31,979 nt of DNA from a virus, in the IMG/VR virus record IMGVR_UViG_3300031834_000898, positions 1-31,979 of that record. One strand, written 5' to 3'. Both the position numbers and the translations under genes were made by a program. Below, piece after piece: positions 21,149-29,388 of the stretch (positions within the stretch are counted from its first letter, which is position 1; every line of letters starts with the position of its first letter). A model generated the notes under the pieces. The model was not told where the DNA came from. It saw only the letters and a program-made list of their open reading frames with translations, and ran no database searches.

Positions 21149-21445
21149 TCACCAAGCCTTGGGGGCTATACCAGTCCACCCTGTGTTGTTGCTTCCACCG
21201 TAGGGGCCGTTAGGTCCACCGTAATCAGCAGCAGCACCACCACCAGCCTGAGCGCCACCACCACCGAACATACCGATAAGTTTAAGCAGGGCATTGAGGA
21301 GCATCATCCCGGTAGATCCATTCTGGCCTTCACTACCAGCGGTGATCCCCTGCATCCCAAGGTTTGCGGGCTTGTCCTTGGCTGTCGGATCTTTGAATAG
21401 CTCATCGTAGGGGCTTATTTTGAGAAGGTCTTCGTATGCCAGCAT
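21149..21445 (-). CDS. Glycine-rich virion-region protein, 98 aa
   Basis: The N-terminal half is ordinary (LAYEDLLKISPYDELFKDPT). A hydrophobic segment (GMMLLNALLKLIGMFGGGG) is followed by a Gly/Ala/Asn-rich tail (AQAGGGAAADYGGPNGPYGG) likely to be disordered. ATG 21445 overlaps the upstream TGA (TGATG), with GGAGG 8 nt upstream; a GTG at 21448 is also possible. Membrane interaction during DNA ejection is a possible but unproven role. Confidence 0.65.
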   Translation of the reverse strand: MLAYEDLLKISPYDELFKDPTAKDKPANLGMQGITAGSEGQNGSTGMMLLNALLKLIGMFGGGGAQAGGGAAADYGGPNGPYGGSNNTGWTGIAPKAW

Positions 21446-22170
21446 CACACCGTCCTCCCCGCTGCACCAAGCGACTGCTGCGCTTCAGTGTTCGCCAACT
21501 GTATTGATTGCAACAACTGGTTTGCATTAGCGCTAAGTTTTTGCTGATTCTGGTATGCTTCGGGCCTATACGCTGCCAGGGACTTGTCTATAAGCGTCTG
21601 CCTTGCATTTGTTGTATTACTTATAACTGGCTCATACGCATCCCTGATGCCCATTCCAGCAGCTTGTTGTCTGAGTATTGCAGCCAGACCCTGATTTCTA
21701 CTGTTGATTAATCCAGTGGCGTCGTAGTTTTGGTCGAAGGTGTTATTGAGCTTGTCAATGTCTACTTGTTTGGAGAGGGCAAACTGAAGCCTAGATAATG
21801 GGTCGGTGGCAGCATCCTCTCCACCAGCTCCATAACCAAGAGCGTTACTCATGCCCGTTCGCCAGTAGTCGGCCCACTTGCGATAGTCTCTGTACCACTT
21901 ATCCTTGTTTGCCCCGAATAGTCCAGCGGCGAACTTAATTCCTCCTATTTTATCGAATCCAGTAATAGGAAAAACGCCTGCTCCTAACCCAAAAGAAAGA
22001 AACTTGTCCTGGGAAGAGTTTACGCCAAGCTTGCCGCTCCAGTCGCTCATCTGGTTAAAGTTGTCAAGTGCTCTCGTACCACCTACGGGGCGATAGGTCT
22101 TAGAGTCTTTAACCAACCCACCAGAAGCATTCGGATCCATTGCGTCATATTCAAACTTAAACTCTGCCAT
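21445..22170 (-). CDS. Putative internal virion protein, 241 aa
   Basis: ATG 22170 has AGGGTG upstream. The protein has aromatic and Gly-rich segments in the first half (FLSFGLGAGVFPITGF, KWYRDYRKWADYWRTG) and a Gln/Asn/Ala-rich helical second half (NQQKLSANANQLLQSIQLAN). This composition is common in phage core proteins between the nozzle and the giant internal protein. Its neighbours and coupling (TGATG downstream) place it in the same assembly group. No family can be named. Confidence 0.6.
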   Translation of the reverse strand: MAEFKFEYDAMDPNASGGLVKDSKTYRPVGGTRALDNFNQMSDWSGKLGVNSSQDKFLSFGLGAGVFPITGFDKIGGIKFAAGLFGANKDKWYRDYRKWADYWRTGMSNALGYGAGGEDAATDPLSRLQFALSKQVDIDKLNNTFDQNYDATGLINSRNQGLAAILRQQAAGMGIRDAYEPVISNTTNARQTLIDKSLAAYRPEAYQNQQKLSANANQLLQSIQLANTEAQQSLGAAGRTV

Positions 22171-22173
22171 ATA

Positions 22174-22707
22174 TCACCCTATCAATTCGCCAAGTTGCTT
22201 CGCTCGCCACGCATTGTACGACGCAAGACTATTGGCGTTCTTCAGGTAATCCATCTGCTCAATACCACCTGGCGTCTGGATGTTAAGCATGGCTGAAGCA
22301 AGAGAATTGGGATCAGTCTGAGTAGCTCGATTCATAGCAGAAGCGTTCATCCCACGCTTAAGCGCCCCGATCTTGATGGGAGCGACAGACTCCGACACCA
22401 TTGAGTTAGCTATTTGTTCAGAAAGTCCGTAGGAACGATTGAGGTACGAGCTATAGATGTCCTGCATGGACTTAGGCGGGGCGAATGCGTAGCCGCCGAG
22501 GTTGGGATTGCCCCTAGTGTTTTTGTAAATTGGCTGCGCCCCCATATTGGGGTTATAAAACAATCCGCTGAGAATTCTAGTTGCTTCTGGCGCAAGCCCC
22601 GTCCATCGCCCCTTGCTCATCTTCGACTGAGCAGTGGGTTGCTGGCTTTGGTATATCCCCGCCAGCGTACTCACCAACGACGCAGCACCGGCTATAAGTG
22701 GAAGCAT
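22174..22707 (-). CDS. Putative internal virion protein, 177 aa
   Basis: ATG 22707 has GGAG 8 nt upstream. The N-terminus MLPLIAGAASLVSTLAGIYQ is a small hydrophobic helix, the sort of start seen in ejection proteins that contact membrane. A basic linker (KMSKGRW) and a Gly/Asn/Tyr-rich middle follow, then Ala/Ser/Asn-rich helices. Coupled to the next core gene. It resembles the smallest of the three internal proteins in podoviruses by size and order, but no homology can be shown here. Confidence 0.6.
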   Translation of the reverse strand: MLPLIAGAASLVSTLAGIYQSQQPTAQSKMSKGRWTGLAPEATRILSGLFYNPNMGAQPIYKNTRGNPNLGGYAFAPPKSMQDIYSSYLNRSYGLSEQIANSMVSESVAPIKIGALKRGMNASAMNRATQTDPNSLASAMLNIQTPGGIEQMDYLKNANSLASYNAWRAKQLGELIG

Positions 22708-22718
22708 ATCAGCGTCTC

Positions 22719-22886
22719 CTATATTCCATGCGCCGTAAGCCTTGCGGCAAGCGCCACCACCTCAGCTTCAAGCGTCTTGATGCGCGCATCAAGACGCCGA
22801 AGCTCCTGGTCTGTAGACATAGACAGATTGTTTATCGCCCTACTCGTGTGGTCTACCGCTGCAATGAACGTCTTGTTCAACGTCAC
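22719..22886 (-). CDS. Small coiled-coil protein, 55 aa
   Basis: A short gene in the gap between the nozzle gene and the 177-aa gene. GTG 22886 overlaps the nozzle TGA (GTGA) and has GAGGGG about 9 nt upstream. The C-terminal half (ELRRLDARIKTLEAEVVALAARL) is a clean heptad coiled coil, so it may trimerise or act as an adaptor. It contains a 26-bp perfect palindrome. Not recognised as a family. Confidence 0.7.
   Translation of the reverse strand: MTLNKTFIAAVDHTSRAINNLSMSTDQELRRLDARIKTLEAEVVALAARLTAHGI
22772..22797. repeat. 26-bp perfect palindrome inside a CDS
   Basis: GCGTCTTGATGCG (22772-22784) is directly followed by its inverse CGCATCAAGACGC (22785-22797) with no spacer. It codes for RLDARIKTL of the 55-aa coiled coil. 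Confidence 0.85.
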
Positions 22887-25800
22887 TTAAGCCGTCCCCT
22901 CGGCCTCACCGGCCTGTAGTGGACTCGCAGCATCTTAACGTCAGAGACGTTCAGAGGCGAATACCCCTCGATCTCAACGTAGCCGTAGTTCCCGCGTATA
23001 CGCAGTGGCAGAATGTTATTTGTCGACGCGGTGCAGGGGATAGTCCCGCTTGCTGTCATCACCGACGCCTCGCCATGAAGCTGAGAGCCGAAGATTATAT
23101 CAGCGTTGCCACCACCAGGATCAGCACCGTTGATGATCTCCAGGCGCTCGAACATCTTGGCGTCTGCTCGCTTGCCGTAGTAGATATTCTGCCCCCTGTA
23201 GTAGTACGGACGCTTGCCAATAAAGAACTCGTCAAGATCAGTCTGCTTGGTTATGTAGTAGTAGACGCCAAAGCCACTGTTCTCTACGGCATGGATAATG
23301 GTGGACCATATGTCGTTGCGTTCGTCGTTCCAGTGGGTTATCTCTCGGCCAACAAGGCTGTTATGGACCAACCATGTAGGCGTCCTTGTCCATAGAGGGA
23401 ACTTAGAGCCGACACGCTTGGTACCCGTACCAAGATTACCGTCAGTCCAATTCCAGTTTACCGCAGAGGTATACCCAGATGCAGTGGCTAAGACTGGTCC
23501 ATATACAGCTCCATTTACATCAATGGAACTATGCCTATTGGCAGGGGCCACTGCATAAGTAAGTGGGTTTGTTCCGTAGAACCAAATATTGTTTACCGAT
23601 GGAGCCCTTCCACCAACATGGTCCTCGAAGCAAAGACCTACGTAAACATCAGAACCAATGGATGCTGTTACTTCAGTTACCCCATCGAATGAACTACCCC
23701 AAGACCCATTATAGTATTTGTAACCAGCATGAAATGTCGTCCCCGTACGATAAAGTTGCATAATTATAATAGGAGAAGCCGTTACAGCAACAGTAGCAAT
23801 ATTTATCGCTTGATTTAATACTGAATCATTTGCCTCTATTCTAATGTTATATGCAATGTCGCTATTCGCAAAGCATTGGAGCTTTACATATTTAGTTGGA
23901 TCTGCAGAAGAGAACGCGATTAACGCTTGAGATACAGCTACAGTAGAAACATTTGCACGAGCGATAAGGCCACAGAAGTCGTCCCTTAATTTACGAACAA
24001 CAGCAGGGGCAGCGGCAGCGGCAGAGGACCATGTATGCGCCCCTGCGTTTACAAACGTTAGGCTTAACGCTCCGGGAAGCGCGCTCCCAAGATCAAATAC
24101 AGTTGTCCTATCTCCGTTTATTGAGTACCAATTTTCTGCGTTATACACCAACGCAGCGGTTGCAGTATTAATGTTAACAATCTCGGTCGTGTCCCAGTCT
24201 CCAAACTCAGAAACAAGTTCTGGCATCAAGGACGGTGAGTGTGAATCGTCTGCATTACCCAGCACGCCAGCATTGCCAGCAGCTTCCTTAAACACCCCAC
24301 CCGTGCCGCCGTATACCGCCCCAGAGTAGGCTAACGATGATATATTGGTAACACACCTATCGTTGCTCGCACCCAGCCGTATAGCCCCCGAGCGCACGTC
24401 TACCGACACAAACGAACCATCGTTCCAGAAGATAACCTTGAAGTTCCTGCGGTCGTAATACGCCCTGGTGCTGCGCGGGTCGTGATCCCAGACCACAAGC
24501 TCAGCCTTGTTGAGGTGCGAGCTAATGCGCTCCGTCGTCTGTCCATTGTATATGTACAGCCCGGCATTAGACGCGAAGTACAGAATACCATCAACGAACA
24601 CCGAGGCGTCACCACCAACAACCCCTACGTCTGGTATCAGCTGCTGGCATACCGCCTCTTCGTCTGTGGCGAAGTAGGGGATGATCCAGATGGATCGCTC
24701 CTTGAGAACCAGCAGCCCACCAAAGCCAGGGGTGAGCCCCAAGATGTCTCCAGTCAGCCCCTCGTCGCTCCATAGGAAATTTGTAGTTGGGACATTGCCA
24801 AGCTGATACTCCTTAGAGTAGAAGACTCGGCTTGGATTATAAGAATCGATAAACCAAGATCTATTATTCCACACGCTACTGTAGAGATGCTCTGGGATAT
24901 TATTGTCGTCAAGTCCTATGGTTGGCTGAATGGTTAGATCGGCCTCGCTCATTGTGAATGTAAAAGTCCCTTGCGAGAAATATCTAAGGTCTGTGGTTGC
25001 AGATAGACCACTAAGCTTAGAACTACCCTCAAGATGGTAAGCCCCATCTCCAGAGACAAACCGATATACCCTAAACTGCAACCCATCTATATCGGAAGTA
25101 GTGATGAAGCTTACGTTCACAGTGAACCCACACCCAGTGCTTGCCGCTGGGTTTACGTCTGTTATAAACCTAAACATCCCATGCGGATTGCTTTCGTCTC
25201 CAGTCTCTCCATTGTATAGAGTAACCTTGTATTTATATACAGTGTCGTACGCCAGCGCTCCTCTATTGTCAAGAGTTGAGTTTTCCTCTGAGTTTGACGC
25301 CCCGGCAGGCTGCGCTATACAATGCATCCTTGGAAATCCAGAGAGTCTGGTCCTGCTTCCGACGTATTGTAGCGGAGCACCTCCACATATATATTTATTT
25401 AAGCCTATATTAGAAACAACAGGCCTGCACGGACCTTGACTAACATATCTTGGGCTGACAGAAAACGACGAAGAAGAACACTCTGCGTAGCATCCATCTG
25501 AGACTGCAGCTATACAACCGTCTCCAATGTCATTAACGTCATCTACATTTGGGAGGAAGACCCCGTTTATATATGGGCATCCAATATATTTTTTATTAAG
25601 CAAGTGCTGAGGGACTTTATATCTAAGCACTCCATCAACTCGATCACTAAGGGCGATAATCTTCTTGTTGCCAGGGTTAGATCTCTTCTCTACGTATGTC
25701 TTTATGTTGTCATCTCTTGCGTATAGCCCCTTATAATGATTTAACCATGTAACCGTTCCATTGGGGATCTTCGACCTTCCAGTTAATGGCGTATGGTTTG

Positions 25801-27235
25801 TTTTCCATGACTCATCCCCTACTGATATTCTAAAATCATGGACGCCAAAACCTACAGTTCTTTCACCCCAGTTCCCACCGATTATATATCTATTGGTTTC
25901 AGGGGGCACTATTCCATATGTATAACTAGTCGAAGCCGCGGCCAACAACGATGTCCAGGTTGCTGCCGTATACTGGTACATTGCAACGTTGTTTGTGGAT
26001 GCGGAAACATTGGGAACGAACTCTACAGCAAGCCATTTGTGGAGAATCTGTCCTTCTCCAGCAAAGACGTGTGCAACGCTTGCAAGCCTACAGTATGACT
26101 CTTGGCCAGACGTTGCGCTTGCCCCGTTGAATGTAGCTTGTAACATATAGTTTGGGGTAGACTCAAACCCCTCTATCAAGAACGTACTGTCTTCAGATCG
26201 TATGATTGGGTAGTATCCTGCAGTAGTGTCTATGTCAAACATGAACACCGTCTTCTGCTCAAACATACCACACGGTGGGAGGTCTACTTCAACCTGGTTT
26301 CCGCCATATAAAGATAGCCCAATAGCGTTAAGAGAGTTTGTCGTAGTGTTTACGGTTGACGTTGCTATCCCCCTTAGAGGCATGTGCGCCCAAGAAAGAG
26401 CAGATGCAGATGCAGTGGCAATCTTAGCTATAAACGAATCGTCCGATGGATCTTGAACGCAAAAAGAGAAATCAAGTGGGTAGTCCTGCCCTTCCCTTGC
26501 GACCTTGCCCGTCCATGGAGCAGGGCAAGATCCAACAGGACCACAGCCAACATAAGCCACAGCGCCACGGTAGAAATTGAAGTAATAAAGAGACGGGATT
26601 CCACCAATGTTTGGGAAGAATGTCGTCATCATGTAAGCGCTTCTGGCGAGAGATGTGTTGGCGATGCTTTCTTCTACAACGGCAGATCCGTCTTTGTAAA
26701 TATTTAGGGTGGCGCTATTGCTGTTGCTAACCACTGCGTGAGCCCAATACCAAGCGCCTGCGGTAATAGATGTGGTTGACACTATATTAGAGTACACTGG
26801 AGCTAAAGACGTTCTCATTACACTGAATTTAGTCTTCCACACAGAAGCAGAGTAGTAGGCATCAAAAGCAAACTCTGAAGTAGCCTGACCCTGGTTTATA
26901 CAAAAGATTCTTCTTGAATCAAAGGATGTTGGGGCGTCTGCGGCCCCATCCCACCTGAAACAAACGCAAGCTTCAAACGATGTACCCGCTGGATACGAGA
27001 ACGTCTTGTACACGTTCCCATGCGTTTTCATGTTTAGGACATGGTTATGCTCATCGAAGTACACGGCATTGGTGGGGAACTGGCTGGCGATGTACGGCTG
27101 GCGTCCCTTGAGTCTATTCAAACTGTCTTCATTCGTCTCGGTGTTAAGCTCCATCCGAGACGTGTAGGGATCATCCTGGGCCATGCCCTTAAGAGCCAGA
27201 CCCCTGAACTCAGACTGCTCGAATATATCCATCAT
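22883..27235 (-). CDS. Large nozzle-like tail protein with LamG-like insertions, 1450 aa
   Basis: A 1450-residue beta-rich protein. The middle (about 740-960) has SVWNNRSWFID, RVFYSKEYQLG, GLLVLKERSIWIIPY, VGGDASVFVDGILYFASNAGLYIYNG, the repeating-strand pattern of the tail nozzle/gp10-like stabilisation proteins. The N-terminal half and a segment near 1080-1230 read like jelly-roll/LamG insertions (for example SFEACVCFRWDG...WYWAHAVVSNSNSATLNIYKDG). That combination makes it about twice the usual nozzle length. ATG 27235 overlaps the adaptor stop (ATGA). It should close the tail tube and may contact the host receptor. Confidence 0.65.
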   Translation of the reverse strand: MMDIFEQSEFRGLALKGMAQDDPYTSRMELNTETNEDSLNRLKGRQPYIASQFPTNAVYFDEHNHVLNMKTHGNVYKTFSYPAGTSFEACVCFRWDGAADAPTSFDSRRIFCINQGQATSEFAFDAYYSASVWKTKFSVMRTSLAPVYSNIVSTTSITAGAWYWAHAVVSNSNSATLNIYKDGSAVVEESIANTSLARSAYMMTTFFPNIGGIPSLYYFNFYRGAVAYVGCGPVGSCPAPWTGKVAREGQDYPLDFSFCVQDPSDDSFIAKIATASASALSWAHMPLRGIATSTVNTTTNSLNAIGLSLYGGNQVEVDLPPCGMFEQKTVFMFDIDTTAGYYPIIRSEDSTFLIEGFESTPNYMLQATFNGASATSGQESYCRLASVAHVFAGEGQILHKWLAVEFVPNVSASTNNVAMYQYTAATWTSLLAAASTSYTYGIVPPETNRYIIGGNWGERTVGFGVHDFRISVGDESWKTNHTPLTGRSKIPNGTVTWLNHYKGLYARDDNIKTYVEKRSNPGNKKIIALSDRVDGVLRYKVPQHLLNKKYIGCPYINGVFLPNVDDVNDIGDGCIAAVSDGCYAECSSSSFSVSPRYVSQGPCRPVVSNIGLNKYICGGAPLQYVGSRTRLSGFPRMHCIAQPAGASNSEENSTLDNRGALAYDTVYKYKVTLYNGETGDESNPHGMFRFITDVNPAASTGCGFTVNVSFITTSDIDGLQFRVYRFVSGDGAYHLEGSSKLSGLSATTDLRYFSQGTFTFTMSEADLTIQPTIGLDDNNIPEHLYSSVWNNRSWFIDSYNPSRVFYSKEYQLGNVPTTNFLWSDEGLTGDILGLTPGFGGLLVLKERSIWIIPYFATDEEAVCQQLIPDVGVVGGDASVFVDGILYFASNAGLYIYNGQTTERISSHLNKAELVVWDHDPRSTRAYYDRRNFKVIFWNDGSFVSVDVRSGAIRLGASNDRCVTNISSLAYSGAVYGGTGGVFKEAAGNAGVLGNADDSHSPSLMPELVSEFGDWDTTEIVNINTATAALVYNAENWYSINGDRTTVFDLGSALPGALSLTFVNAGAHTWSSAAAAAPAVVRKLRDDFCGLIARANVSTVAVSQALIAFSSADPTKYVKLQCFANSDIAYNIRIEANDSVLNQAINIATVAVTASPIIIMQLYRTGTTFHAGYKYYNGSWGSSFDGVTEVTASIGSDVYVGLCFEDHVGGRAPSVNNIWFYGTNPLTYAVAPANRHSSIDVNGAVYGPVLATASGYTSAVNWNWTDGNLGTGTKRVGSKFPLWTRTPTWLVHNSLVGREITHWNDERNDIWSTIIHAVENSGFGVYYYITKQTDLDEFFIGKRPYYYRGQNIYYGKRADAKMFERLEIINGADPGGGNADIIFGSQLHGEASVMTASGTIPCTASTNNILPLRIRGNYGYVEIEGYSPLNVSDVKMLRVHYRPVRPRGRLK

Positions 27236-28152
27236 ACCGCACCAGTGGTGTTGAGGAACTTAACTGGGGTAACCGCCCCAGAAGCGACAATACCCCTTCG
27301 CCCGAACCTGCGATTGACGTTGCCCCTCTGCGAGTTCTGACGGATGAGCATGGCCATCCCCTTAGACGCCTCTTGCTCAGCGAACTGGATCCTGTCAGAG
27401 TCTTCGCCCTCGTTCTTGTAGAGCTCTAACTTGGCGTAGTCCACAAGAATAGGGTGATAACGCTCTGGTAAGAATGGGACATCGGCAGCCGCCGACAACG
27501 TAGCCGGGCACATGCGGTAACGCAATAGGTACTCGGTGGTCTCGTCCGGGGGAGGGAATATCCTAAGTAGTTGCGTCTTACTCGATGCCGTACCGTCGGG
27601 GTTCGGATAGACACAGAATCGGTCAGCAACCTCTGAAGCCCAATCGAAGACATTGCTTCCATACGTCTCAATGTCCGCAAGAGTAACCTGAGTCAAGGGC
27701 TTGTAGTTGTCGTCACTGCGAGATGCCACAGACACCACCGTATCGAAGTCAGTGGGCAAGGTGAACGTGTCCCCCCAGAGGTCCACAGCCACTGCGGTGT
27801 TCGTCGTCTCGATCCATGGGCTATCGAGCGTAAGCGTCACTGTGGCGCTACCAGAGATCGACGTAGCCCTGTAGACGCGCTCGGGTGCCCCGATCCAGGT
27901 GTTGGCCCCGTAGGTGGTGGCGATAGAGCCAGAGATTATCATGGCTGTAGAAGCGATTGTGGCTGACGCAACGAACGAAGTGGCCGGCGCATTGGCCACA
28001 ATGACTTGATCCTTCTCAAGCCACCACCATTCCGTCAGAGCACAGATCTTGAAGTATGCGTCGTTGACCACCCGTCCGTAGTAGGCGTCACTGCTTGACA
28101 GTGTGTTTCCGTACACATCCTGGAGTCTTGTAATTATCTCGGCCAATGTCAC
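27232..28152 (-). CDS. Head-tail adaptor protein
   Basis: A 306-residue protein with the pattern of podovirus adaptors: an N-terminal helix (MTLAEIITRLQDVYGN), INDAYFKICALTEWWW, beta-rich middle, then RYRMCPATLSAAADVPFLPERYHPILVDYAKLELY and a helical end. The 'P.lP..yh..lv.yA...ly' motif is typical of phage adaptor families. GTG 28152 has GAGG 7 nt upstream and sits 65 nt inside a zinc-finger gene. It should join the portal to the nozzle. The nozzle follows directly. Confidence 0.75.
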   Translation of the reverse strand: MTLAEIITRLQDVYGNTLSSSDAYYGRVVNDAYFKICALTEWWWLEKDQVIVANAPATSFVASATIASTAMIISGSIATTYGANTWIGAPERVYRATSISGSATVTLTLDSPWIETTNTAVAVDLWGDTFTLPTDFDTVVSVASRSDDNYKPLTQVTLADIETYGSNVFDWASEVADRFCVYPNPDGTASSKTQLLRIFPPPDETTEYLLRYRMCPATLSAAADVPFLPERYHPILVDYAKLELYKNEGEDSDRIQFAEQEASKGMAMLIRQNSQRGNVNRRFGRRGIVASGAVTPVKFLNTTGAV

Positions 28153-28303
28153 CAGAGCACCTCGGCGTATGGAGCCTCAAAGCAAAGGGGCTCTCGAAAC
28201 CCCGGCTACAATTCTTGCATACGTACGTACCACCACCCTGCTGGTGCTGGATACGCCCATTGATAATGTCTACCATCGCCTCTTCGGTAGGAGTTGAGAT
28301 CAT
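28088..28303 (-). CDS. C2HC zinc-finger protein, 71 aa
   Basis: ATG 28303 follows GCGAGGCGCT. The centre is TYVCKNCSRGFESPFALRLH with TPRC, giving Cys29, Cys32, His45 and Cys49, a C2HC version of the classical finger, with Phe and Leu at the usual core positions (F36, L42). The C-terminus is basic. Its last 65 nt overlap the adaptor start. It is unusual in a virion operon and may bind nucleic acid or an assembly partner. Confidence 0.65.
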   Translation of the reverse strand: MISTPTEEAMVDIINGRIQHQQGGGTYVCKNCSRGFESPFALRLHTPRCSGDIGRDNYKTPGCVRKHTVKQ

Positions 28304-28312
28304 AGCGCCTCG

Positions 28313-28350
28313 CTAAAATATGGGGGCATGGGCAGTCCCCAAGCCCCCAT
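28313..28350 (-). terminator. Probable terminator after the capsid genes
   Basis: On the minus strand ATGGGGGC (28350-28343) pairs with GCCCCCAT (28327-28320), with an inner GGG/CCC pairing, followed by ATTTTAG. It would give a partial stop between the capsid-associated genes and the tail genes. Tail is short. Confidence 0.6.
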
Positions 28351-28357
28351 GGAGATC

Positions 28358-28858
28358 CTACAGATAGAAACCAAGCGCCCCTGCCAGCTTAACCGGCTCA
28401 ATGAAGACATTAAGCATGTCTCCGATTGCAACGGTTACGGTAGCGCTAATGTTCATAAGCGGAACCGAGAAAGCGTCTGCAGTGCTTTCGATTACGATCT
28501 CTACAAATGAACCAGAAGTGCTTGGGTCTATTCCAATTGGGCATCCAGCAGAATAACTCGCACTGATGCCAATCCTTGCTTGACAAGGTCCACCAATGCA
28601 AACAGCACCATAGGTAGAAGGCGCGATGCTCTCGATAGCAATCCCGATAAAATTATGCTGATGGGCGGAAATGCTAGCCGTGGCATACGTCACCCCCTTG
28701 ATGTAGCTTACCGGCGCTTTTTCGTTTGCTGCATCAGGGAATGTTTGCGCTACCGATGGGAGTCGCATAACGCCAAAGCCAGCTTCAATAACAGAGGCGC
28801 TGGCGTTATACATATTGATAATACTAGGAGAAAAATCGTTAGCAAAAACAGAGTGCAT
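28358..28858 (-). CDS. Capsid-associated (decoration-like) protein B
   Basis: 166 residues, paralogous to the next upstream gene: both begin with (V/A)ANDFSP, have MYNA.AS.I.AG, then ISAHQHNF/ITAHQQNF, and GGPCQ(A/V)R, and both end in (D/N).FIEPVKL.G..GF(Y/F)L. Beta-rich, Gly/Ala/Ser-heavy, like head decoration or capsid stabilisation proteins. ATG 28858 has GGGAGAGG upstream. It probably sits on or in the capsid lattice. Function inferred from position next to the major capsid gene. Confidence 0.65.
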   Translation of the reverse strand: MHSVFANDFSPSIINMYNASASVIEAGFGVMRLPSVAQTFPDAANEKAPVSYIKGVTYATASISAHQHNFIGIAIESIAPSTYGAVCIGGPCQARIGISASYSAGCPIGIDPSTSGSFVEIVIESTADAFSVPLMNISATVTVAIGDMLNVFIEPVKLAGALGFYL

Positions 28859-28874
28859 TTAAATTCCTCTCCCT

Positions 28875-29369
28875 TTAAAGGAAGAACCCTTGCCCACCGC
28901 CAAGCTTAACGGGCTCGATGAAGGCGTCAGCGAGACCACCGGCAGCAACAGACTGCGACTGCAACGCCACCGCTGGGACAGAGAAAATCGTACTCGCGCA
29001 AGTAATGGTGATGAAATAACCAGGGGCCGTACTCATTACGCCCAAGGCTATTCCAGCAACGATGGCCACCGCGGCAGAATACCTAACCTGGCAGGGACCT
29101 CCAACGCACACCGGGAACCACGTAGACGTGGTGGCGGTCTTCATCGAAACGCCCAGGAAGTTCTGCTGGTGCGCCGTAATACTCGGAGCGCAGAGCTTAA
29201 CGCCAAGGACGTAACGCATTGGAGACGCGTTATCGACGGGGTCAGGCACAAGGCACGCGCCAAGATCTGCCGCCCGCTGAACCGCAAGCCCAGCAGGGAT
29301 CGCAGACGCGCCCGCGTTGTACATAAAGCGCACAACGGGGGAGAAGTCATTCGCAACTTTTGCGTACAT
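28875..29369 (-). CDS. Capsid-associated (decoration-like) protein A
   Basis: 164 residues, paralogue of the downstream 166-aa protein (shared ANDFSP, MYNA.AS.I.AG, AHQ(H/Q)NF, GGPCQ, FIEPVKLGG). ATG 29369 follows AAAGG. Directly after the major capsid gene, the standard place for decoration or head-stabilising proteins of this fold (DUF2190-like). The two copies have diverged well beyond recent duplication. Confidence 0.65.
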   Translation of the reverse strand: MYAKVANDFSPVVRFMYNAGASAIPAGLAVQRAADLGACLVPDPVDNASPMRYVLGVKLCAPSITAHQQNFLGVSMKTATTSTWFPVCVGGPCQVRYSAAVAIVAGIALGVMSTAPGYFITITCASTIFSVPAVALQSQSVAAGGLADAFIEPVKLGGGQGFFL

Positions 29370-29388
29370 ATATATTCAGTCCTTTCGG

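Noticed and set aside
22883-27235. Diversity-generating retroelement target
   Set aside because: No reverse transcriptase or template repeat is seen in the window.
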